Below are positions 14,949-24,047 of a DNA stretch of 64,000 bases, one piece after another. Each line of letters begins with the position of its first letter. Positions within the stretch are counted from its first letter, which is position 1. Source of the DNA: Variovorax saccharolyticus. Its GTDB lineage: Bacteria > Pseudomonadota > Gammaproteobacteria > Burkholderiales > Burkholderiaceae_C. The notes below the pieces were generated by a model that was given only the letters and a program-made list of their open reading frames with translations, did no database searches and was not told the origin of the DNA. Position numbers and translations under genes: made by a program. Location: contig NZ_JASZYT010000001.1 of the NCBI RefSeq assembly GCF_030316765.1, positions 682,001-746,000 on the forward strand, given 5' to 3'.

Positions 14949-16721
14949 TCAAGCCGGGGCGGGTGCGACCATCCGTTGCAGCAGCGGCTGGCGCGCCAGC
15001 ACGAGCTCGCGCGGACCGGCATCGATCACCTTGCCGGCTTCCATCAGCACCACCGTGTCGAAGCGCGCCAGCAGGCTCAGGCGGTGGATCGACGCCACCA
15101 CGCAGGCATCGGGGAAGGCGGCCGCGATGCGTTCCAGCACCCGCGCCTCGGTGGCCGCATCCAGCGCGCTGGTCGGCTCGTCGAGCAGCAGCAGCGAACT
15201 GCCGCGTGCCGCCAGCACGCCGCGGGCGAGGCACAGCCGCTGCCGCTGGCCGCCCGACAGGTTGAAGCCGCGCTCGGACAGCGGCGTGTCGAGGTCGCCG
15301 TGGGTTGCCTGCAGCACTTCGTCGAAGGTGCTGGCATGCATCGCGGCGTGCAGTTCGTCGTCGCTGGCGGGCTGGCCGAAGCCGAGGTTCTCGCGCACGC
15401 TGGCCTCGAACACCTCGGTCTCCTGCGGGATCAGCGTGACCAGGTTGCGCAGCCGCGGCCAGGGCTGCGGCTGGCCGTCGATGGCCAGCGTGCCGTGCTG
15501 CGGCGCATAGAGTCCGGCCAACACGCGCAAGAGCGTACTCTTGCCGCCGCCGCTGGGGCCGACCAGCGCGACCCGCTGGCCGCGGCCCAGTGCCAGCGAC
15601 ACCCGGTGCAGTCCGCTGCGCGCGCCTTCGGCCGCAACCGGCGTGCCGCGCGGGTCGTAGCGCCAGACCAGGTCTTCGATCGAGAGCGTGCGCCACGACG
15701 CATCGGTGTCGATGCCTTCCGCGGCCATGTCCCGAACCCGTTCGGGCGCCTGCCACAGCGGTGCCGCGCTGTTGTAGTCGGTGTGCATGCGGGCGAAGAA
15801 CTGGAAATTCGCGGCCATCGAGGAGACCACGCTCGCCGCCTGCTGCGCGTACTGGTAGATCATGAACACCGCGCCCAGCAGCACCGCCTGGCCTGGCGCG
15901 CGCGACTGCCACACGTAGACCACGACCAGCCCCCAGGTCAGCGCCAGTCCCAGGATGTCGACCGCGAACCACTTGCCCTCGTTGAGCACCACCGTGCGCC
16001 TGAGCGGCACCGAGATCGCGGCCATGCGCCGGCCCAGCAGCACCCGCGATGCCGCCGACAGGCGCAGGCCGATCACGGTCGAGGCATTGCCGAGGAAGTC
16101 GAGCAGCGCGGCCACGTAGCGGCGGTCGGCGTCGTTCTCGGCCCGTGCCAGCCGCATCAGGGCGCGATCGAAGCGCAAGACCAGGATCGCGATGACCACA
16201 TAGCCGGTGATGGCGATCGCGCCGCTGGTGCGCGACAGCAGGGTCAGCGCAACCAGCGGCCCGATGAAATTGACGATGTTCGTGAGGTAGACGAACTGGT
16301 TCTGTGCGAAGTCCGACAGGGCCTTGCTGGCCTGGTGCACGCGATGCTGCAGTTCGCCCGAGTGGTGGCTGTCGTGCCAGGCGAGGGGCGCCGCCGCGAT
16401 GCGGCCATAGAGCGTGTCGGCGAGCCGCTCGCGGACCCGCAGGCCGACATTGCGCTCGAGGACGCGGCCGGGTCCGTGGACCAGCCAGGACGCGAGATAG
16501 ATGCCCGCCAGCGCGGCGATCCAGCGGCCCGAAACTTCGAAGTCGCCGGTCTGCAAGGCGTTGATCGCCTGCGCCGCGAGCCAGGGCATCGTGAGCCGCA
16601 GCAGCTGCGAGCCGGTCAGCAGCGCGGTGGCGGCCAGCAGCTGCGGCCGGACGCCCTCGGCGTAGTGCCAGAGCGCGCCGTAGAGCTCACGGATTGCGTT
16701 GCCGGGCGCGCTGCTGCTCAT
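14949..16721 (-). CDS. ABC exporter, fused permease and ATPase
   Basis: A 590-residue type IV (exporter-like) half transporter: about six membrane spans in residues 20-310 and an ATPase domain at 340-590. The latter has Walker A GPSGGGKST (about 386-394), a Q-loop, signature LSGGQRQRL (about 487) and Walker B LLLLDEPTSALD. It would work as a homodimer exporting a lipid, peptide or drug; the sequence does not tell which. It is last in a minus-strand run after Nudix and creA, starting 15 bases beyond the creA stop on that strand, so co-transcription is likely. The NlpD-like gene follows after 68 bases. Confidence 0.88.
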   Translation of the reverse strand: MSSSAPGNAIRELYGALWHYAEGVRPQLLAATALLTGSQLLRLTMPWLAAQAINALQTGDFEVSGRWIAALAGIYLASWLVHGPGRVLERNVGLRVRERLADTLYGRIAAAPLAWHDSHHSGELQHRVHQASKALSDFAQNQFVYLTNIVNFIGPLVALTLLSRTSGAIAITGYVVIAILVLRFDRALMRLARAENDADRRYVAALLDFLGNASTVIGLRLSAASRVLLGRRMAAISVPLRRTVVLNEGKWFAVDILGLALTWGLVVVYVWQSRAPGQAVLLGAVFMIYQYAQQAASVVSSMAANFQFFARMHTDYNSAAPLWQAPERVRDMAAEGIDTDASWRTLSIEDLVWRYDPRGTPVAAEGARSGLHRVSLALGRGQRVALVGPSGGGKSTLLRVLAGLYAPQHGTLAIDGQPQPWPRLRNLVTLIPQETEVFEASVRENLGFGQPASDDELHAAMHASTFDEVLQATHGDLDTPLSERGFNLSGGQRQRLCLARGVLAARGSSLLLLDEPTSALDAATEARVLERIAAAFPDACVVASIHRLSLLARFDTVVLMEAGKVIDAGPRELVLARQPLLQRMVAPAPA

Positions 16722-16736
16722 CCGGGGGTGTCCGCG

Positions 16737-17213
16737 CTACTTCAGCGGGATCGGCGTTGCGCGATCGATGGGCACCGCGGTGACCGCGTTCTTCGGCGAG
16801 CCGTCGATCAGCAGGTCGGAGTAGGTCAGGTAGACCAGCGTGTTGCGCCTGGGATCGACCATGCGCACCACGCGCAGCCGCTTGAAGAGAATCGACTGCC
16901 GCTCGCTGTAGACCTCCTCGCGCTTGGGCAGCGGCTGGGTCACGCTGACCGGGCCGACCTGACGGCAGGCGATCGAGGCCTCGGCCTTGTCCTCGGCCAG
17001 GCCCAGCGCGCCCGAGACGCCGCCGGTCCTGGCGCGCGAGACATAGCAGGTCACGCCGCTGACCTTCGGGTCGTCGTAGGCCTCGACCACGATCTTGTGG
17101 TCGGGGCCGATGAGCTTGAAGGCGGTGTCGACCTCGCCGATCGGCTCGGCCACGGCGCTGGTGGCGGCGCATGCGGACCAGAGCAGGAGCTGCAGGCCAA
17201 GCGCGCGCTTCAT
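16737..17213 (-). CDS. creA: CreA family periplasmic protein
   Basis: A 158-residue secreted protein with a signal peptide ([20 protein letters not shown], cut near AVAEP). The CreA pattern is clear: [36 protein letters not shown], and the end [20 protein letters not shown]. Two cysteines (TCYV and IACRQ) may form a disulfide. The ATG at 17213-17211 overlaps the Nudix stop as ATGA, so they are translationally coupled. Family function is poorly defined; in E. coli the gene lies beside the CreBC two-component system, which is absent here. Confidence 0.9.
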   Translation of the reverse strand: MKRALGLQLLLWSACAATSAVAEPIGEVDTAFKLIGPDHKIVVEAYDDPKVSGVTCYVSRARTGGVSGALGLAEDKAEASIACRQVGPVSVTQPLPKREEVYSERQSILFKRLRVVRMVDPRRNTLVYLTYSDLLIDGSPKNAVTAVPIDRATPIPLK

Positions 17214-17761
17214 ACGATGTCCAGCGTGTGGACGCGATCGAAGCTGCCGCGGCGGCGGTCCTCGAAGTAGCGCTGCAGCGCCTCGCGCACGGTGCGAAAG
17301 GCGATCTCCTCCCACGGAATCTCTTCTTCGGTGAAGAGCCGGGCCTCGAGGGTCTCGTGGCCCGGATCGAAGCGCTCGCTGAGCAGCCGGGCACGGTAGA
17401 ACAGGTGGACTTGGCCGACCCGGACCACGCTCATCACGGCGAACAGGCCTTGCATCTCGTACTCGGCGCCGGCCTCTTCGTCGGTCTCGCGCGCCGCACC
17501 CTGTTCGGTCGACTCGCCGAGCTCCATGAAGCCGGCCGGCAGGGTCCACTTGCCCCAGCGCGGCTCGATGTTGCGCTTGCACAGCAGCACGCGGTCGCCA
17601 AGTACCGGGATCGTGCCGACGACGTTGAGCGGGTTCTCGTAGTGGATCGTGTTGCAGGCCGGGCAGACCGCGCGCTCCTTGGTGTCGCCGTCGTCCGGGA
17701 TGCGGTAGACGACGGCGGTGCCGCAGTTCTTGCAGTGCTTGATGGGGACGCGCAGGATCAT
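17210..17761 (-). CDS. Zinc-ribbon Nudix hydrolase
   Basis: A 183-residue protein. An N-terminal zinc ribbon (Cys10, Cys13, Cys33, Cys36) precedes a Nudix domain. The Nudix box G-x5-E-x7-RE-x2-EE-x-G runs from Gly77 to Gly98 (GFMELGES...[10 protein letters not shown]), complete with catalytic glutamates. The zinc-ribbon architecture resembles NudC-type and related hydrolases of nucleotide diphosphates such as NADH or ADP-ribose, but it lacks the full NudC length (~260), so the substrate is open. It is the first gene of the Nudix-creA-ABC run. It starts 8 bases upstream of the minus-strand fumarylpyruvate hydrolase stop side, so read-through from that gene is possible. Confidence 0.9.
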   Translation of the reverse strand: MILRVPIKHCKNCGTAVVYRIPDDGDTKERAVCPACNTIHYENPLNVVGTIPVLGDRVLLCKRNIEPRWGKWTLPAGFMELGESTEQGAARETDEEAGAEYEMQGLFAVMSVVRVGQVHLFYRARLLSERFDPGHETLEARLFTEEEIPWEEIAFRTVREALQRYFEDRRRGSFDRVHTLDIV

Positions 17762-17769
17762 TTGTGGAT

Positions 17770-18471
17770 TCAGGCGATCGTGACGGTCAGGCTGGGAAGC
17801 CCGGTGATTTCGCCGACCAGCGTGTCGCCGGCAACCACCGCCGCCACCCCTTCGGGCGTGCCCGTGAAGATCAGGTCGCCGGGCTGCAGCTCCCAGGCCG
17901 CCGAGAGGTGCTCGATGGTCTCGGCCAGGTTCCAGATCAGCTTGCTCACGTTGCTGCGCTGGCGATCGGCGCCGCCGACCTGCACCGAGATCGCGGCATT
18001 CTCGATGTCGCCCGCCTGCGCCGCCGGCACGATCGGGCCGATCGGGGCGCTCTGCTCGAAGCTCTTGCCGATGTCCCAGGGACGGCCCTGCTTCTTCATG
18101 TCGTTCTGCAGGTCGCGGCGCGTCATGTCGAGGCCCACCGCGTAGCCGAAGATGTGCTTCATCGCATCGGCGGCGGCGATGTTCTTGCCGGCGGTGCCGA
18201 TCGCCGCCACCAGTTCGATCTCGTGGTGCAGGTTCTTGGTCAGGGTCGGGTAGGCCATGGTGCCGGTGGTGCCGGCATCGACCACCACCACGGCATCGGC
18301 CGGCTTCATGAAGAAGAAGGGCGGCTCGCGGCCGGTGAAGCCCATTTCCTTCGCATGCTCCTCGTAGTTGCGGCCGACGCAGTAGATGCGGTGCACCGGG
18401 AAGCGCGCGGCCTGGCCGACCACCGGGATCGACACGACCGGATGGGGGGTGAAAACAAACTCGGCAGTCAT
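17770..18471 (-). CDS. nagK: Fumarylacetoacetate hydrolase family protein, probable fumarylpyruvate hydrolase
   Basis: A 233-residue FAH-fold hydrolase. Metal ligands sit in HHEIELV (Glu pair) and the Asp of the [11 protein letters not shown] motif; [16 protein letters not shown] and [11 protein letters not shown] are typical of fumarylpyruvate hydrolases of the gentisate pathway. The final [15 protein letters not shown] loop is conserved. ATG 18471 gives the standard length. It is divergent from the maleylpyruvate isomerase-like gene across a 99-base shared promoter region, and the pair would convert maleylpyruvate to fumarate and pyruvate. Gentisate dioxygenase is not in the window. An acylpyruvase role is the alternative. 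Confidence 0.83.
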   Translation of the reverse strand: MTAEFVFTPHPVVSIPVVGQAARFPVHRIYCVGRNYEEHAKEMGFTGREPPFFFMKPADAVVVVDAGTTGTMAYPTLTKNLHHEIELVAAIGTAGKNIAAADAMKHIFGYAVGLDMTRRDLQNDMKKQGRPWDIGKSFEQSAPIGPIVPAAQAGDIENAAISVQVGGADRQRSNVSKLIWNLAETIEHLSAAWELQPGDLIFTGTPEGVAAVVAGDTLVGEITGLPSLTVTIA

Positions 18472-18570
18472 GGGAAATGCGTCCTTTTTCAGCGAAAGCG
18501 GCAGTGTGCCAGAGGGCAGGGCGGGTTGCCGCGGATTGGCCGGCCCGGTGGCCGAGGCTATGCTCGCCGG

Positions 18571-19212
18571 ATGATGAAGCTGCACAATTATTTCCGCTCC
18601 TCGGCGTCCTTTCGCGTGCGCATCGCGCTGAACCTCAAGGGGCTCGACTACGAGTACATCCCGGTGCACATCGCCCGCGGCGACCACAAGACCGGTCCCT
18701 TCGCGGCGATTTCGCCCGACCAGCTGGTGCCTCTGCTCGAGGACGAAGGCGAGCGCTTCACGCAGTCGATGGCCATCATCGAGTACCTCGACGAGACCCA
18801 GCCCGAACCGCCGCTGCTGCCGCACGACCCCGTGGGCCGCGCCCACGTGCGCGCGCTGGCCGAGTCGATCGCCTGCGAGATCCACCCGCTGAACAACCTG
18901 CGCGTGCTCAAGTACCTGGTGCGCGAGCTCAAGCTCGACGACGATGCCAAGAACGCCTGGTACCGCCACTGGGTGCGCCTGGGCATGGAGGCCTTCGAGC
19001 GCCAGCTGGCCCAGCATCCGGCCGGCACCTACTGCTATGGCAACACGCCGACCATGGCCGATTGCTGCCTGGTGCCGCAGGTCTTCAACGGCCAGCGCTT
19101 CGACTGCGACTTCAGCGGCCTGCCGCGCACCATGGCGGCCTTCGAGGCTTGCATGCAGCTCGATGCGTTCCAGCGGGCCCAGCCCTCGCGCTGCCCCGAC
19201 GCGGAAGCGTGA
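18571..19212 (+). CDS. nagL: Zeta-class glutathione transferase, maleylpyruvate (maleylacetoacetate) isomerase
   Basis: A 213-residue GST-fold enzyme. The N-terminal thioredoxin domain begins KLHNYFRSSASFRVRIALNLKG, with the SSxS-R-RI signature of the zeta class; the glutathione motif FTQSMAIIEYLDE is at about 68-80. The C-terminal helical domain contains NTPTMADCCLVPQ. It isomerises the cis double bond of maleylpyruvate or maleylacetoacetate using glutathione. The partner FAH-family gene diverges from it; its match to fumarylpyruvate hydrolase favours the gentisate over the homogentisate substrate. The start is the first of two adjacent ATGs (18571, 18574). Its stop overlaps a GTG start option for PgeF. 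Confidence 0.86.
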   Translation: MMKLHNYFRSSASFRVRIALNLKGLDYEYIPVHIARGDHKTGPFAAISPDQLVPLLEDEGERFTQSMAIIEYLDETQPEPPLLPHDPVGRAHVRALAESIACEIHPLNNLRVLKYLVRELKLDDDAKNAWYRHWVRLGMEAFERQLAQHPAGTYCYGNTPTMADCCLVPQVFNGQRFDCDFSGLPRTMAAFEACMQLDAFQRAQPSRCPDAEA

Positions 19213-19214
19213 GC

Positions 19215-19964
19215 ATGCCGGACTGGCTGCTCCCGGACTGGCCGGCGCCAGCTGCCGTGCGCGCCATCTGCAGCACGCGCGCGGGCGGGGTCTCGACCGG
19301 CAGCTTCCAGGGGCTGAACCTGGGTGCGCATGTCGGCGACGATCCGGCGGCGGTGGCGGCCAACCGGGCGCAGTTCCGGGAGGCCATCGGGGCGCGGCCG
19401 GTGTTCCTGCAGCAGGTGCACGGCGCCGACGTCCTGCCGCTCGGGCCGTTCACGGTCGACGGCGCCAGCGCCGATGCCTGCACCACCACCGAACAGGGCA
19501 TTGCCTGCACCATCATGGTTGCCGACTGCCTGCCGGTGCTGTTCACCGATGAAGCGGGCCAGCGCGTGGCGGCCGCGCATGCCGGCTGGCGCGGGCTCGC
19601 CGCCGGCGTGCTCGAAAACACGGTGGCAGCCTTCCAGGCCGAGGGCGGGGCATCGAAGCTCCTGGCCTGGCTCGGCCCCTGCATCGGACCCGATGCCTTC
19701 GAAGTCGGCGACGAGGTCCGCGCGGCCTTCGAACGTGTTTCACCCGTGGCGAATCAGTTCTTCCAGCCGGCCGGCATGCCCGGCAAATGGATGGCCGACC
19801 TGGCGGGCCTGGCGCGCATGCGGCTGCGGGCGGCGGGTGTCGAACAGCTCCACGGCAACGACAGCAGCGAGGCCTGGTGCACCGTGCACAACCCGTTACG
19901 TTTTTTCTCGCATCGGCGCGACCGTGTCAGCGGCCGCTTCGCCGCCTGCATCTGGCGCGCTTGA
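19215..19964 (+). CDS. pgeF: PgeF/YfiH-type peptidoglycan-editing (multicopper polyphenol oxidase-like) protein
   Basis: A 249-residue DUF152/YfiH protein. The conserved metal-site residues are present: QQVHGADV (about 65-72), VADCLPVLF (about 102-110), AAAHAGWRGL (about 119-128) and LGPCIGPDAFEVG. The family was named laccase-like but is now linked to purine nucleoside phosphorolysis and to removing mis-incorporated L-Ser from muropeptides. I use ATG 19215; GTG 19209 overlaps the previous stop as GTGA and would add two residues. The last 69 bases overlap the minus-strand membrane protein gene tail to tail. Confidence 0.88.
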   Translation: MPDWLLPDWPAPAAVRAICSTRAGGVSTGSFQGLNLGAHVGDDPAAVAANRAQFREAIGARPVFLQQVHGADVLPLGPFTVDGASADACTTTEQGIACTIMVADCLPVLFTDEAGQRVAAAHAGWRGLAAGVLENTVAAFQAEGGASKLLAWLGPCIGPDAFEVGDEVRAAFERVSPVANQFFQPAGMPGKWMADLAGLARMRLRAAGVEQLHGNDSSEAWCTVHNPLRFFSHRRDRVSGRFAACIWRA

Positions 19965-20192
19965 ACCGCCCTTGGCAGCCTGGATCGCGGCCTCGCGCTC
20001 GGCCGCCTCGCGGGCCTTGATCGCGCGCCGCCGGGCCGGGGTGGCCATCAGGTAAACCACCAGTGCCACCGGCAAAAGGCCGTAGAGTAGAAAGGTGAAG
20101 ATCGCGCCGAGCACGGTGCCGGTGGTGTTGGTGGCCTCGGCGACCGCCATCATCAGGGCAACATAGAGCCAGGCGATCACGACGAGGTGCAT
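19896..20192 (-). CDS. Small membrane protein with two spans
   Basis: A 98-residue protein: hydrophobic spans at about 3-20 (LVVIAWLYVALMMAV) and 28-50 (GAIFTFLLYGLLPVALVVYL), then a charged Ala/Glu/Arg-rich helix (RRRAIKAREAAERE) and a polar tail. The short turn NTTGTVLG lies between the spans, so both ends probably face the cytoplasm. It overlaps the 3' end of pgeF by 69 bases on the opposite strand. The family is not known to me beyond a recurrent small Burkholderiales membrane protein. The tail-overlap region is poorly constrained. Confidence 0.7.
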   Translation of the reverse strand: MHLVVIAWLYVALMMAVAEATNTTGTVLGAIFTFLLYGLLPVALVVYLMATPARRRAIKAREAAEREAAIQAAKGGSSAPDAGGEAAADTVAPMREKT

Positions 20193-20295
20193 AGATGATG
20201 TTTTCAGGAAGGTATGACGGGCCGCACTGGTGGGGCCCCTGCGAATGCAGCATACTCAAAACCCGTTTGGACGAGGTGAGGCAGCAGGAGACATC

Positions 20296-22026
20296 ATGAA
20301 TCACGCACAGGCCATCGGGGCCGAGACTTTCGCGCCCTTTCAGCAGGCGCTCACGCAGGGATGGGAGAAGGCCCTCGAATCCTTTCAATCGCTCGGCGCG
20401 CAGGGTTCCGCTTCGGCGGGAGCGCCCTGGAGCCAGATGCCGAAATTCTCGTTTTCCGCCGAGAAGCTCCGCGCGCTGCAGGAACAGTACGTCAAGGAGG
20501 CCGGCGAGCTCTGGCAGAACGGCTTCGCCGGCCAGGCCGGCGCCGACAAGCGCTTCGCCGGCGCGGCCTGGGGCAGCAACCCGGTCTCGTCCTTCTCGGC
20601 GGCGATCTACCTGCTCAACGCGCGCACGCTGATGGGCATGGCGGAGGCGGTCGAAGGCGACGAGAAGACGCGCTCGCGCCTGCGCTTCGCGGTCGAGCAA
20701 TGGATGGCGGCCTCGGCGCCCAGCAACTACCTGGCCTTCAATGCCGAGGCGCAGAAGAAGGCGCTCGACACCCAGGGCGAGAGCATCGCCAAGGGCATCC
20801 AGAACCTGCTGCACGACCTCCAGCAGGGCCATGTCAGCATGACCGACGAGAGCGCCTTCGAGGTCGGCCGCAATGTCGGCACCACCGAAGGCGCGGTGGT
20901 GTTCGAGAACGATCTGTTCCAGCTGCTCGAATACAAGCCGCTGACGGCCAAGGTCTACGAGCGGCCGCTGCTGCTGATCCCGCCGTGCATCAACAAGTTC
21001 TACATCCTCGACCTCCAGCCCGAGAACTCGCTGATCCGCTATGCCGTGGAGCAGGGGCACCGGGTGTTCGTCGTGAGCTGGCGCAATCCCGATGCGTCGA
21101 TGGCGCACTACACCTGGGACCAGTACATCGAGGACGCCGCGATCAAGGCGATCCACGTCACGCAGGAGATCACCGGGCAGGACAAGAAGGGCGGCCAGAT
21201 CGACACGCTGGGCTTCTGCGTCGGCGGCACCATTCTCTCCACCGCGCTGGCGGTGCTGGCGGCGCGGGGCGAGCAGCCGGCCGCCTCGGTGACGCTGCTG
21301 ACCACCCTGCTCAACTTCACCGACACCGGCGTGCTCGACATCTTCATCGACGAGAACTTCGTGCAGTTCCGCGAGATGCAGATGGGGCAGGGCGGCCTGC
21401 TGCAGGGCGGCGAACTGGCCTCCACCTTCAGCTTCCTCAGGCCCAACGACCTGGTCTGGAACTACGTGGTGGGCAACTACCTCAAGGGCGAGACGCCGCC
21501 GCCCTTCGACCTGCTCTACTGGAACAGTGACGCCACCAACCTGCCGGGCCCGATGTACTGCTGGTATCTCCGCAACACCTACCACGAGAACAAGCTCGCG
21601 CTGCCGGGCGCGCTGACCGTCGCCGGCGAGCAGGTCGACCTCGGCGCCATCGAGGCACCGGTCTACATCTACGGCTCGCGCGAGGACCACATCGTGCCGA
21701 TCGGCGGCGCCTATGCGTCGACGCAGGTGCTGAGCGGCAAGAAGCGCTTCGTGATGGGCGCCTCCGGGCACATCGCGGGCGTCATCAATCCGCCGGCCAA
21801 GAAGAAGCGCAGCCACTGGATCCGCGCCGACGGCAAGCTGCCGAAGACGCAATCCGAATGGCTGGCCGGCGCCACCGAGCATCCCGGCAGCTGGTGGACC
21901 GACTGGTCCGACTGGCTCAAGACCCATGCGGGCAAGCAGATCCCTGCCCCCAAGGCCTACGGCAAGGGCAGCGCCTACAAGGCGAGCGAGCCGGCGCCGG
22001 GCCGCTACGTCAAGGCCAAGGCCTGA
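20296..22026 (+). CDS. phaC: Class I polyhydroxyalkanoate synthase
   Basis: A 576-residue polymerase that joins (R)-3-hydroxyacyl-CoA into polyhydroxybutyrate at granule surfaces. The lipase-like box GFCVGGT holds the nucleophile Cys308; Asp464 (SREDHIVP) and His492 (ASGHIAGV) complete the triad. Length and order match the class I enzyme. ATG 20296 was chosen over the frame start at 20230 because GCAGGAG lies just before it and MNHAQAIGAETF is a natural start. phaA follows 49 bases later with its own GGAGAG site. The reductase gene phaB is 11.7 kb away at 34993. Confidence 0.96.
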   Translation: MNHAQAIGAETFAPFQQALTQGWEKALESFQSLGAQGSASAGAPWSQMPKFSFSAEKLRALQEQYVKEAGELWQNGFAGQAGADKRFAGAAWGSNPVSSFSAAIYLLNARTLMGMAEAVEGDEKTRSRLRFAVEQWMAASAPSNYLAFNAEAQKKALDTQGESIAKGIQNLLHDLQQGHVSMTDESAFEVGRNVGTTEGAVVFENDLFQLLEYKPLTAKVYERPLLLIPPCINKFYILDLQPENSLIRYAVEQGHRVFVVSWRNPDASMAHYTWDQYIEDAAIKAIHVTQEITGQDKKGGQIDTLGFCVGGTILSTALAVLAARGEQPAASVTLLTTLLNFTDTGVLDIFIDENFVQFREMQMGQGGLLQGGELASTFSFLRPNDLVWNYVVGNYLKGETPPPFDLLYWNSDATNLPGPMYCWYLRNTYHENKLALPGALTVAGEQVDLGAIEAPVYIYGSREDHIVPIGGAYASTQVLSGKKRFVMGASGHIAGVINPPAKKKRSHWIRADGKLPKTQSEWLAGATEHPGSWWTDWSDWLKTHAGKQIPAPKAYGKGSAYKASEPAPGRYVKAKA

Positions 22027-22075
22027 TCACCCACCTTTTTTCTGTCACATCAATCCACGCATCGGAGAGCACACC

Positions 22076-23254
22076 ATGGAAGACATCGTCATCGTTTCAG
22101 CCGCACGCACCGCCGTGGGCAAGTTCGGCGGATCGCTGGCCGGCATCGCCGCCACCGAACTCGGGGCCATCGTGATCAAGGAAGTGCTGGCGCGCGCGAA
22201 CGTGGCCAGCGACCAGATCGGCGAAGTCATCATGGGCCAGGTCCTGACCGCGGGCAGCGGCCAGAACCCGGCGCGCCAGGCGCTGCTGAAGAGCGGCGTC
22301 GCCAAGGAAACGCCGGCCCTGACCATCAACGCGGTCTGCGGCTCGGGCCTCAAGGCCGTGATGCTGGCGGCCCAGGCCGTTGCCACGGGCGACAGCGAGA
22401 TCGTGGTCGCGGGCGGCCAGGAGAGCATGAGCCTGGCGCCGCACGTGCTGCCCAACTCGCGCAACGGCCAGCGCATGGGCGACTGGAAGCTGGTCGACTC
22501 GATGATCATCGACGGCCTGTGGGACGTCTACAACCAGTACCACATGGGCATCACGGCCGAGAACGTGGCCAAGAAGTACGACATCAGCCGCGCCGCGCAG
22601 GACGAACTCGCGCTCGGCAGCCAGACCAAGGCCGCTGCCGCGCAGGACGCCGGCAAGTTCAAGGACGAGATCGTCGCGGTCAACATCCCGCAGAAGAAGG
22701 GCGACCCGGTGGTCTTCGCCCAGGACGAGTTCATCAACCGCAAGAGCAGTGCCGAAGGCCTCGCCGGCCTGCGCCCGGCCTTCGACAAGGCGGGCGGCGT
22801 CACGGCCGGCAATGCCTCGGGCCTCAACGACGGCGCTGCCGCCGTGATGGTCATGACCGCCAAGAAGGCGGCCGCGCTGGGCCTGAAGCCGTTGGGCCGC
22901 ATCGCCAGCTATGCCAGCACCGGCCTCGACCCGGCCTTCATGGGCATGGGCCCGGTGCCGGCGTCGCAGAAGGCGCTGCAGCGCGCCGGCTGGAAGCCGC
23001 AGGATCTCGACGTGCTCGAGATCAACGAAGCCTTTGCCGCCCAGGCCTGCGCCGTGAACCGCGAGATGGGCTGGGACGTGAACAAGGTCAACGTGAACGG
23101 CGGCGCGATCGCCATCGGGCATCCGATCGGTGCCTCCGGCTGCCGCATCCTGGTCACGCTGCTGCACGAGATGCAGCGCCAGAACGCCAAGAAGGGCATC
23201 GCCTCGCTGTGCATCGGCGGCGGCATGGGCGTGGCCCTGACCATCGAGCGCTGA
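22076..23254 (+). CDS. phaA: Acetyl-CoA acetyltransferase (beta-ketothiolase)
   Basis: A 392-residue biosynthetic thiolase condensing two acetyl-CoA to acetoacetyl-CoA. Nucleophile Cys88 is in INAVCGSGLKAV; His349 is in IAIGHPIGASG and Cys379 in SLCIGGGMG. NEAFAAQACAV and the GGQESMS motif are also intact. ATG 22076 follows GGAGAG. The position after phaC supports a role in PHB synthesis, although the enzyme could also degrade acetoacetyl-CoA. The RraA-like gene starts 4 bases after its stop. Confidence 0.95.
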   Translation: MEDIVIVSAARTAVGKFGGSLAGIAATELGAIVIKEVLARANVASDQIGEVIMGQVLTAGSGQNPARQALLKSGVAKETPALTINAVCGSGLKAVMLAAQAVATGDSEIVVAGGQESMSLAPHVLPNSRNGQRMGDWKLVDSMIIDGLWDVYNQYHMGITAENVAKKYDISRAAQDELALGSQTKAAAAQDAGKFKDEIVAVNIPQKKGDPVVFAQDEFINRKSSAEGLAGLRPAFDKAGGVTAGNASGLNDGAAAVMVMTAKKAAALGLKPLGRIASYASTGLDPAFMGMGPVPASQKALQRAGWKPQDLDVLEINEAFAAQACAVNREMGWDVNKVNVNGGAIAIGHPIGASGCRILVTLLHEMQRQNAKKGIASLCIGGGMGVALTIER

Positions 23255-23258
23255 GCGC

Positions 23259-23936
23259 TTGAACGACGAAACGCTCTTCCGGCAGATCCGCGACGAGCTG
23301 TTCGTCGCCGCGGTCGGTGACGTGCTGGACACCATGGGTTTCCAGCACCAGTTCCTGCCGGCCGGCATCGCGCCGCTCGAGAAATCGATGCGCGTCGTCG
23401 GCCGCGCGATGCCGGTGCTCGAGGCCGATGTCGTCAACGACGGCACGCGCTCGGCCGGGCCGCTGTCGGGCAAGCCCTTCGGCCTGATGCTGGAGGCGCT
23501 CGACGACCTGAAGCCGGGCGAGATCTACATCGCCACCGGGGCCTCGCTGCGCTACGCGCTGTGGGGCGGCCTGATGTCGACGCGGGCGCAGCACCTGAAG
23601 GCGGCCGGCGCCATCCTGGATGGCTATGTGCGCGACGCCGACGAGATCGAGCGGCTCGGCTTCGACGTCTTCTGCCGCGGCACCTATGCGCAGGACCAGG
23701 GCGTGCGCGGCCAGGTCATCGACTACCGCTGCACGATCGAGATCGACGGCGTGCGCATCGCGCCCGGCGACCTGCTGTTCGGCGACCGCGAGGGCGTGCT
23801 GGTGATTCCGCGCGCGGTCGAGGCCGAGGCGGTGGCCAAGGCGCTCGACAAGGTGCGCACCGAGAACAAGGTGGCCGATGCGATCCGCGGCGGCATGAGC
23901 GCCTGCCAGGCGCTGGCGACTTTCGGCGTGATGTAG
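23259..23936 (+). CDS. RraA-like / HMG (4-hydroxy-4-methyl-2-oxoglutarate) aldolase family protein
   Basis: A 225-residue RraA-fold protein. The aldolase signature is present: WGGLMSTRAQHLKAAGAIL, then GYVRDADEI with the Arg-Asp pair and the following acidic residue that distinguish class II pyruvate aldolases from the RNase E inhibitor RraA. It could be a Mg-dependent HMG/CHA aldolase or a decarboxylase of 2-oxo acids. TTG 23259 is the only start codon before the conserved AAVGDVLDTMG core, and it lies 4 bases after phaA, so translation may be coupled. It has no known role in PHB metabolism. A short hairpin follows its stop. Confidence 0.8.
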   Translation: MNDETLFRQIRDELFVAAVGDVLDTMGFQHQFLPAGIAPLEKSMRVVGRAMPVLEADVVNDGTRSAGPLSGKPFGLMLEALDDLKPGEIYIATGASLRYALWGGLMSTRAQHLKAAGAILDGYVRDADEIERLGFDVFCRGTYAQDQGVRGQVIDYRCTIEIDGVRIAPGDLLFGDREGVLVIPRAVEAEAVAKALDKVRTENKVADAIRGGMSACQALATFGVM

Positions 23937-23958
23937 GGCTTCGGCAATCGCGAAGCCC
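23936..23958 (+). terminator. Hairpin after the RraA-like gene, possible terminator
   Basis: GGGCTTCG (23936-23943) pairs with CGAAGCCC (23951-23958) around a 7-base loop, starting on the last base of the stop codon. There is no T run after it, so it may only slow transcription or protect the 3' end. Confidence 0.4.
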
Positions 23959-24047
23959 CGGTTATTGAAATCCCGATTGCCTGCGGGCGGCGCAGCGATG
24001 ACGATCTCCGATGACGGCTGCCATCGCAGCCGCATTCGGGAGACATC

